Source: an uncultured Gammaproteobacteria bacterium (GTDB lineage: Bacteria > Pseudomonadota > Gammaproteobacteria > Magnimaribacterales > D2472). Taken from it: a DNA stretch of 39,159 nt. The notes below the pieces were generated by a model. The model ran no database searches, was not told the DNA's origin, and was given only the letters and a program-made list of their open reading frames with translations. Shown in pieces: positions 34,270 to 39,159 of the stretch (position 1 is the stretch's first letter; every line of letters begins with the position of its first letter). Made by a program: the position numbers and the translations under genes. Location of the stretch: the NCBI GenBank assembly GCA_913050015.1, contig CAJXAZ010000003.1, positions 1 through 39,159 on the forward strand, read 5' to 3'.

Positions 34270-35569
34270 ATGTAATTGTTGCCGGCTGATTTGATGCATA
34301 GTTTATGCACGCTGTTAATTCATTTGTATCAGTAATTCCAACCCAAAAAATATTCCAATCCTCGTTTCTTTGGAATCCATCGCAGACATCTTTGTAGAAA
34401 TTATTTATAGAGTTTTTAGATCTTGATCTCCAAAATATTTTAGTATGATTTGATGTCATCTTATTCCACATGGCATTTCCCAAACCTTCGCCTCTAGCAG
34501 AGCTAATTACAGCAAATTTATCCATATAAGCTATATCGTGTTGATAAGACATTACTATTGCCGCTCTATTGCATGAGCTTACATAGAAATCTTTATTGCC
34601 AGTTGTAAAATATTCCTCAACCAAATCACCTCTGAAAGAGCTCTCAAGTATGTGAGTAAGATTATTAATGCCATCATCATCAAGAGTGTTTGAATGAGTA
34701 ATTTTATGACCTGCCTTAACTAAAGTTCCATAACCAGCATCAGTAAATAACTCTCTATTTAGATGCAATGGCTTAGTTATAGAGACAGAACTATTATTTG
34801 GTAATGATTCTAAAAGTAGCTTGATTTGTTGAAGTTTTAACTTCATTCCAGAATGAAGCCATTCCTGAGCCATAAGTCTCTCATAGTCATCTTTTATATT
34901 AATTGTAGAAATTAAATTGTTGTTTGCATCTAATATGCCACCAACATCACTTAAGAAAATTACCTTATCAGGAGATATTTCACTAGCCAAAGCCAAAGTA
35001 GCTTTGTCGGCATTAATATTAACTATTTGACCATCTGAAGTTTTGCCAACAGGAGCAATAACAGGAACTCCATTATTTAGAATAATATCTTTTATTTTAT
35101 CTGAAAATGTTTTAACCACCTCTCCAACATATCCAAGAGATTCATTTTTAACACTGCATTCAAAAATTTCACCAACCAAGGAGACTGCTTGGACTCCCTC
35201 CTCTTGCAATGCATCTGTAAGTCTTAAATTTTCCCTAGTGAATATTGAAACTGCTACATCTAAAACCTCTTTAGTCGTAACTCTTTGACCATCTACAAAG
35301 GAGAATTTAATATCCTGCTTCTCTAGTTCCTCTGAAAGTATTGGACCTGCGCCATGAACAATGATTGGCCTTAAACCTACTTCGTTAAGAAAGGCTAAAG
35401 AAGATACAAGGTTTTCTAGATCGCTCTGTATAACTGCTCCACCAACTTTTATTACAGCAAACCTATATTCGTCAGAAGAGAATCTTTCTAAATATTTTCT
35501 TATCTCCTTCTCACTACTCATCCCGCTTAGAAGCTTAAGAATAGTATTTTTGGTAAAACTTTTATTCAT
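34259..35569 (-). CDS. argB: Fused N-acetylglutamate kinase / N-acetylglutamate synthase
   Basis: A 436-residue two-domain protein. The N-terminal amino-acid-kinase domain (about 35-290) has IKVGGAVI, VHGAGP (71-76) and VNINADKAT. The C-terminal NAT (DUF619) domain (about 295-430) has the acetyl-CoA loop ARGEGLGNAMW and the block IFWRSRSKNSINNFY typical of the mitochondrial-like NAGS/NAGK family. In xanthomonads such fusions carry out both the first and second steps of arginine synthesis and are inhibited by arginine. This would replace a separate argA. It follows argG after 4 nt and overlaps argC. Confidence 0.92.
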   Translation of the reverse strand: MNKSFTKNTILKLLSGMSSEKEIRKYLERFSSDEYRFAVIKVGGAVIQSDLENLVSSLAFLNEVGLRPIIVHGAGPILSEELEKQDIKFSFVDGQRVTTKEVLDVAVSIFTRENLRLTDALQEEGVQAVSLVGEIFECSVKNESLGYVGEVVKTFSDKIKDIILNNGVPVIAPVGKTSDGQIVNINADKATLALASEISPDKVIFLSDVGGILDANNNLISTINIKDDYERLMAQEWLHSGMKLKLQQIKLLLESLPNNSSVSITKPLHLNRELFTDAGYGTLVKAGHKITHSNTLDDDGINNLTHILESSFRGDLVEEYFTTGNKDFYVSSCNRAAIVMSYQHDIAYMDKFAVISSARGEGLGNAMWNKMTSNHTKIFWRSRSKNSINNFYKDVCDGFQRNEDWNIFWVGITDTNELTACINYASNQPATITYEK

Positions 35570-35573
35570 TTTA

Positions 35574-36761
35574 TTATTTATTAATATCAGTCCAGGTAGC
35601 AGTACTTTGGCCTAAGAGCTTAATAAAGCCAGTAGACTCCTCTACTCCCCATGATGCAGATTGAGCATATATAGCCTCTTTACTAACAAGTATTTTCTTA
35701 GCTTCTACTTCGACCGCTTCTGCCTTTCCGCCGGATAATAATATAGTTACCTTGCCGTTAACTGGTTGCTGGATATCTTCCAAAAAGTTTTCTAAATTCC
35801 TTGTGAGAGGATCAAAGTAAAAGCCTCCATAAACAAGCTCAACCCATTTTTTACCCACTATAGGTTTAAAGAAGTTTTGTTTATCTGTAAAAATAGCCTC
35901 TTCAAGAGCTCTGTGAGCTCTTTGAAGAATTGTTATTCCAGGAGCTTCAAACAAAAACCTACCTTTGATACCAATAATCGTATCACTTGCAAATATCTCT
36001 CTTCCAATACCATATTTACCGCCCAGTGAATTCAATGTTCTAAGAATTTCTGGCCCATTAATTAACTTACCATTAAGTTTTTTTGCCTCACCTTTCTTGA
36101 ATTCAATAGTAATCTTTTTAGTATTTTGAGGGTACTTATCTGGTGTATTGCAAAGAATATAACTGTCAGACGAAGGCTCTTTCCACTCATCAATTTCTGA
36201 GCCAGAAACGGTTGCTCCCATTAGGTTTTCATTAACACTATATGTTGAATGCAGAGAGGAGACTTTAAAGCCTCTATCTTGAAGATATTCTTTTTCATAA
36301 CCCCTAACATCAGAGACTTTATTTTGAATTTCTCTAATAGGAGTAACAGTTTTATATTTTCCAAAAGCCTGAATAGATAAATCAAACCTGACCTGATCAT
36401 TACCCATTCCAGTGCATCCATGAGAGATATACTTTGTATTTAATTTTTTACATAACTTAATCGCCTCTTTTACAATTAAGTACCTGTCTGAACAAAGAGC
36501 TGGATACTTGTCTTGATACAAGGCTCCTGACCAGACTAATGGCTTAATGATCTCTTTCCATAAAGAGGAATCTATATTTACATTAATATGCTTCTTCGCG
36601 CCTAGCTCATTAGCTCTATTAGTAATCTTATCCTCCTCCTTCTTAGATGTTCCGCCAGTATTTACAAATATTGTATGAACTTCAAAGCCCTGCTCCATAA
36701 GATAAGGTACACAAAAACTTGTATCTAACCCTCCAGAAAATGCTAAAACAATTTTTTTCAT
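35574..36761 (-). CDS. argG: Argininosuccinate synthase
   Basis: A 395-residue enzyme that joins citrulline and aspartate using ATP. The ATP-pyrophosphatase loop is FSGGLDTS (8-15). HGCTGMGNDQVRFD and the C-terminal substrate region are clear. The stretch around 40-130 (NTGGTSKKEEDK, SDRYLIVKEA) resembles the Xanthomonas/Bacteroides kind, which accompanies acetylornithine or succinylornithine carbamoyltransferases. The ATG is 1 nt after the stop of the carbamoyltransferase gene. Confidence 0.95.
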   Translation of the reverse strand: MKKIVLAFSGGLDTSFCVPYLMEQGFEVHTIFVNTGGTSKKEEDKITNRANELGAKKHINVNIDSSLWKEIIKPLVWSGALYQDKYPALCSDRYLIVKEAIKLCKKLNTKYISHGCTGMGNDQVRFDLSIQAFGKYKTVTPIREIQNKVSDVRGYEKEYLQDRGFKVSSLHSTYSVNENLMGATVSGSEIDEWKEPSSDSYILCNTPDKYPQNTKKITIEFKKGEAKKLNGKLINGPEILRTLNSLGGKYGIGREIFASDTIIGIKGRFLFEAPGITILQRAHRALEEAIFTDKQNFFKPIVGKKWVELVYGGFYFDPLTRNLENFLEDIQQPVNGKVTILLSGGKAEAVEVEAKKILVSKEAIYAQSASWGVEESTGFIKLLGQSTATWTDINK

Positions 36762-36762
36762 T

Positions 36763-37764
36763 TTATTTATCCTTTAATAATGTAGTTAATAATGATTTCT
36801 GAACATGCATTCTATTTCCAGCCTCTTGAACTGCGACACAATACTTAGAATCCATGACGGCGTCAGTAGCTTTTATATTTCTTCTTAGTGGCAGGCAATG
36901 ACTGAATATTGCGTTATCAGTCATAGACATTTTATTTTCATCAACTATGAAATGTTTATACTGGTCTCTAATTAGTTTCTCTGGCTCTGGATTTCCATAG
37001 TAATTAAGTGATCCCCAACTTTTTGCATAAACGACATGCGCGTCTGAATAGCCCTCCTCAATATCATGAGTAATTGTGAAAGAGGTTCCATTTGCTTTGC
37101 AGTTAGATTCTGCCTGAGAGGTATAGTTGCTATGCAGAATATAGTCATCTGATGGGCATAATAATTTTACATTCATTCCAAATTTACTAGCTATCATCAA
37201 TGAAGAGTTTGCTACTGCTGTGTTTAGTGGCTTTGGATGATATGTCCAAGTTAGTAAGTAATCTTTGCCTGAGAGGTCTCCTAATTGCTCCTGAAGAGTT
37301 AGTATGTGAGCTAGTTCTTGGCACGGATGGGTTATTGTCTCCATATTAACCACTGGTACAGAGGCATATTTTGAAAAGCTATTAATTACATTGTCTGATA
37401 AGTCTTCATCAAGGTTTGTAAATTTAGGAAACGCTCTAACTGCTATAAGATCACAGTACTCTGACAAGACTCCAGCTACTTCAATAATATGCTCTTCTGA
37501 CTCTGAATCCATTACAGAGTTTAATTTAAACTCTATTGGCCAGGCATCTTTGCCTGGATGAAGGACTACAGCATAACCACCTAACTCCTGAATACCAATT
37601 TCAAAACTAGTTCTAGTTCTCATTGATGGATTAAAGAATAGTAAAGCAACAGACTTATTCTTCAGTGTTTCCTGAAACTTATTGTCTTTTAGATCTTTGG
37701 CATAATCCAAGATATCTTGTAATTCGTCCTTAGACCAATCTGATGTAGAGATAAAATTTTTCAT
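36763..37764 (-). CDS. argF': N-acetylornithine carbamoyltransferase
   Basis: A 333-residue member of the carbamoyltransferase family. It carries the carbamoyl-phosphate loop SMRTRTSFE (47-55), HPCQE (146-150) and HCLPLRRN (289-296). HPGKDAWPIEF, LTWTYHPKPLNTAVANS and VYAKSWG are nearly identical to the Xanthomonas campestris enzyme as I recall it. Glu90 matches the Xanthomonas Glu92 that selects acetyl- over succinylornithine, and Lys298 matches the carboxylated Lys302. The product would be N-acetylcitrulline. I take the ATG at 37764, because the start KNFISTSDWS then aligns; the ATG at 37797 lies in the terminator hairpin. Confidence 0.92.
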   Translation of the reverse strand: MKNFISTSDWSKDELQDILDYAKDLKDNKFQETLKNKSVALLFFNPSMRTRTSFEIGIQELGGYAVVLHPGKDAWPIEFKLNSVMDSESEEHIIEVAGVLSEYCDLIAVRAFPKFTNLDEDLSDNVINSFSKYASVPVVNMETITHPCQELAHILTLQEQLGDLSGKDYLLTWTYHPKPLNTAVANSSLMIASKFGMNVKLLCPSDDYILHSNYTSQAESNCKANGTSFTITHDIEEGYSDAHVVYAKSWGSLNYYGNPEPEKLIRDQYKHFIVDENKMSMTDNAIFSHCLPLRRNIKATDAVMDSKYCVAVQEAGNRMHVQKSLLTTLLKDK

Positions 37765-37780
37765 AATTAATATTTTTAGC

Positions 37781-37807
37781 AAAAAAAAACCCAGCATATG
37801 GCTGGGT
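37781..37807 (-). terminator. Attenuator terminator before argF'
   Basis: On the minus strand ACCCAGC (37801-37807), loop CATAT and GCTGGGT (37789-37795) form a 7-bp GC-rich stem followed by nine T (37781-37789). It stops 16 nt before the argF' ATG, so it can only act as an attenuator of the operon. Its left arm is shared with the antiterminator. Confidence 0.85.
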
Positions 37808-37833
37808 CTAATTTACAAGTAGACAGACCCAGC
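37801..37833 (-). promoter_or_regulatory. Antiterminator hairpin of the arginine attenuator
   Basis: GCTGGGTCT (37825-37833) pairs perfectly over 9 bp with AGACCCAGC (37801-37809), loop 15 nt. The right arm includes all of the left arm of the terminator, so the two hairpins exclude each other. The left arm begins at the last base of the leader peptide stop codon. Confidence 0.8.
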
Positions 37834-37877
37834 TATTTTGGTGGCACCCGTCTTTCTTGTATTTTTAAGTTGTTCAT
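37833..37877 (-). CDS. Arginine leader peptide MNNLKIQERRVPPK
   Basis: A 14-codon reading frame ends at a TAG (37833-37835) that touches the antiterminator. Codons 9 and 10 are AGA and CGG, a tandem Arg pair with a GC-rich and presumably rare CGG. A ribosome stalled there would leave the antiterminator arm free about 17 nt downstream, while one at the stop codon would cover it. The ATG at 37877 lies 9 nt after a TATACT -10; an in-frame ATG at 37883 is the alternative start. No homologue is known to me, so the call rests on the architecture. Confidence 0.65.
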   Translation of the reverse strand: MNNLKIQERRVPPK

Positions 37878-37886
37878 TTCCATCTA

Positions 37887-37914
37887 AGTATATATAGAAT
37901 ATTGATTTTGTAAA
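37887..37914 (-). promoter_or_regulatory. Promoter of the arginine operon
   Basis: On the minus strand TTTACA (37909-37914), a 16-bp spacer and TATACT (37887-37892) each match consensus at five of six bases. Transcription would start just before the leader peptide ATG. I see no complete ArgR-type palindrome nearby. Confidence 0.65.
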
Positions 37915-38018
37915 CTTTAATACGAGCGATATTCCGCTTGAAACTTCGCTTTTAAGTACTAAATATTAAGTTTTTGACTGATAAGAATACTTTACCCATA
38001 AGGTTTAAACATTCAAAT

Positions 38019-38103
38019 TGGTAGGGATGGAGGGGATCGAACCCCCACGCCTTGCGGCACTAGGTTCTAAACCTAGCGTGTCTACCAGTTCCACCACATC
38101 CCC
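38019..38103 (-). tRNA. tRNA-Leu (UAG)
   Basis: An 85-nt class II cloverleaf on the minus strand with a long variable arm (TGCCGCAAGGCGT region). The anticodon loop TTTAGAA gives TAG. The acceptor stem is GGGGATG with CATCCCT (one G-U pair), the discriminator is A and CCA is encoded. It lies about 105 nt upstream of the arginine operon promoter. Confidence 0.97.
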
Positions 38104-38113
38104 AGAGAAATGA

Positions 38114-38119
38114 ATTATA
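38114..38119 (-). promoter_or_regulatory. -10 element of tRNA-Leu
   Basis: A perfect TATAAT on the minus strand lies 10 nt before the tRNA-Leu 5' end. The -35 region 17 bp upstream (TTCCTT) is poor. Confidence 0.45.
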
Positions 38120-38152
38120 TAGATTAATACTTATGAAAGGAAAGATTAAATT

Positions 38153-38542
38153 TTATAAATCGTAAGAAATTTGATTCTTTCTACTTTTTTGAATTGCGTA
38201 TAGAGAAATACAAAGAGCAAAACCAATGAAAAATGATGTTACAGAGTAGTTGGTAAAGCCTTCATAAATAAAACCAAATACTTTTGCGATCATCATTGTT
38301 GACATGATGTAAAGCAAAATAGTTCCTATCTGGACTTTTGACGAAGAATATACAAACCTCACAGTTAGGTATCCACAGCACATAATAAATCCAGCATATG
38401 TTCTAACTAAAATTGATTGGTCAGCACCCTCTACAATAAAAGGAATGAAGATATTATTAACATTCGGTCCAAAAACAGTAACTGCACCAATTACCAAAAG
38501 GAATAAGCCAGCAGAAACTAAAAATATTCTAAAAATAATCAT
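38153..38542 (-). CDS. Small four-helix membrane protein, DUF4345-like
   Basis: A 129-residue protein with four hydrophobic segments (about 2-22, 43-60, 66-85 and 97-117). AVTVFGPNVN near the start and RTYAGFIMCCGYLTVRF with a later AKVFGFIYEG resemble DUF4345 proteins. Function unknown. The ATG at 38542 overlaps the stop of the upstream small gene in an ATGA, which decides this start and implies coupled translation. A longer in-frame opening exists but would read through the neighbour. Confidence 0.55.
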   Translation of the reverse strand: MIIFRIFLVSAGLFLLVIGAVTVFGPNVNNIFIPFIVEGADQSILVRTYAGFIMCCGYLTVRFVYSSSKVQIGTILLYIMSTMMIAKVFGFIYEGFTNYSVTSFFIGFALCISLYAIQKSRKNQISYDL

Positions 38543-38751
38543 AGAACTCCAAGCATATAAAGAGCTATAAGAAATGAAACACCCCCAACACCCATCCAAA
38601 TATACATTTCTTTATAATTTTTGAATTTATAGGAGTTAATTGCAAGGAAACAGCAAAATATTGGAGCAACTACCAAAACTCCATAACCAACTAATATTGC
38701 CAAAGGTATAAATGCTAATAGTAAAAAAGCTTGTAAAAACCACTTATTCAT
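38539..38751 (-). CDS. Small two-helix membrane protein of unknown function
   Basis: A 70-residue protein with two or three hydrophobic stretches (about 4-18, 20-37 and 52-69) split by a short basic loop SYKFKNYKEMY. I do not recognise the family. It ends in an ATGA overlap with the DUF4345-like gene, so the two probably act together or at least are made together. I took the ATG at 38751; an in-frame ATG lies five codons upstream. Confidence 0.55.
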   Translation of the reverse strand: MNKWFLQAFLLLAFIPLAILVGYGVLVVAPIFCCFLAINSYKFKNYKEMYIWMGVGGVSFLIALYMLGVL

Positions 38752-38788
38752 AGAGTAATAAGACAACTATTTGAATATATTGTCAATT

Positions 38789-39159
38789 CTATTCTAGCTC
38801 AATCTGTAAATTATCATTGTTCATGGATGAAATCTGAGTTTGAATCTCTCCAATTGTTTGATTTAGTTGTTTTTTATAATTATTAAGAGCTTGGACAGAA
38901 TCATCTATTAGCATAAGTTGGGTTTCTAGTGACTTTATAGTTCTTTGTATATCTTCCATCTCTTGACTGCCCTGAGAAATTTCTATTATTTGTAATTCAT
39001 TGCTCCTAATAGCTTGTTTATTAGATTTAATATTATTTAAAGATGATTGTGAGGTTATATTTAATTCTTTTGAGGCTTTTTCTAATTCCAATATTGCTCT
39101 GCTGAGTTTGGCAATATTTACCTTATTCTTCTTATTACTCAAATCCCAAAGCTTTCTAA
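38789..39159 (-). CDS. Coiled-coil protein of unknown function, start unclear
   Basis: The frame is open to the right edge of the window. From a TTG at 39142 it encodes 117 residues, almost all polar and helical, with heptad-like spacing of Ile and Leu (KLSRAILELEKASKELN, then IQRTIKSLETQLMLIDDSVQALN), which suggests a long coiled coil. No signal peptide or membrane segment is visible. Upstream of the TTG the frame continues as RKLWDL, so the true start may lie outside. Another frame ends in TGA overlapping the TTG, which would fit a coupled start. Function unknown. Confidence 0.5.
   Translation of the reverse strand, partial: RKLWDLSNKKNKVNIAKLSRAILELEKASKELNITSQSSLNNIKSNKQAIRSNELQIIEISQGSQEMEDIQRTIKSLETQLMLIDDSVQALNNYKKQLNQTIGEIQTQISSMNNDNLQIELE

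Noticed and set aside
36763..37797. The longer argF' start at 37797
   Set aside because: The ATG lies in the loop and right arm of the terminator hairpin and would translate the U-tract as Phe/Leu; family alignment begins at the ATG at 37764.
37789..37914. A T-box or metabolite riboswitch before argF'
   Set aside because: I see no T-box core or multi-helix aptamer. The leader frame plus two competing hairpins explains the whole segment.
37884..38018. An ArgR operator upstream of the arginine operon
   Set aside because: Only a half-like TTTGAAT is seen at the tRNA-Leu 3' end, far from the promoter, with no paired half.
1..39159. Mobile elements, CRISPR arrays, prophage or a genomic island at the tRNA genes
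   Set aside because: No transposase, integrase, direct-repeat array or duplicated tRNA 3' end was found. All tRNAs are flanked by core genes.

Overview
The window reads as a stretch of chromosome from a streamlined, AT-rich gammaproteobacterium. The gene content and order fit a marine SAR86-like lineage; that placement is inference from gene order, protein style and base composition, since no rRNA is present. Support comes from gammaproteobacterial blocks (tig-clpP-clpX-lon-hupB-ppiD; purM-purN-DUF3108 divergent from DUF2066-CDP-alcohol phosphatidyltransferase-hda; wrbA-DUF2069; dnaX-recR), a Dcd protein very close to the Pseudomonas type, and extreme compaction. Convergent genes overlap at their stops and divergent start codons lie as little as 17-23 bp apart. 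No gene-free stretch exceeds about 140 bp. There is no insertion sequence, prophage, CRISPR array or rRNA.

Layout. 1-8240 (minus strand): tRNA-His, tig, clpP, clpX, lon, hupB, a terminator, ppiD and the start of an oligopeptide-binding lipoprotein, i.e. a protein folding and proteolysis island. 8371-9771 (+): glutamate dehydrogenase. 9758-11520 (-): tRNA-Pro, tRNA-Arg, the tRNA U34 hydroxylase trhO and a GST-like protein. 11610-12452 (+): folD. 12455-16366 (-): tRNA-Val, tRNA-Asp, a DUF4149 membrane protein, htpG, gpsA and a DUF4389 protein. 16470-22855: an EamA transporter divergent from xseA and an M23 peptidase, then a TlpA-like thioredoxin, wrbA, DUF2069 and sppA. 22852-27481: hda, a CDP-alcohol phosphatidyltransferase and DUF2066 facing purM, purN and DUF3108. 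27467-32010 (-): an MFS carrier, recX, dnaX, recR and dcd. 32055-37883 (-): an arginine operon. 38019-39159 (-): a coiled-coil protein, two small membrane proteins and tRNA-Leu.

The most interesting part is the arginine operon. Its first gene matches N-acetylornithine carbamoyltransferase (Xanthomonas type) rather than ornithine carbamoyltransferase, and argB is a fused kinase-acetyltransferase, so the pathway probably runs through N-acetylcitrulline. Ahead of the operon lies what looks like a complete transcription attenuator: a promoter, a 14-residue leader peptide with tandem Arg codons, and two mutually exclusive hairpins, the second a terminator with a nine-U tract that ends 16 nt before the first start codon. 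A second notable signal is a run of ten A in dnaX at the domain III/IV border. Both alternative frames close within a few codons of it, which suggests that a short gamma subunit is made by slippage. Several genes also carry a -10-like hexamer 6-9 nt before an ATG that lacks a Shine-Dalgarno sequence, which hints at leaderless mRNAs.
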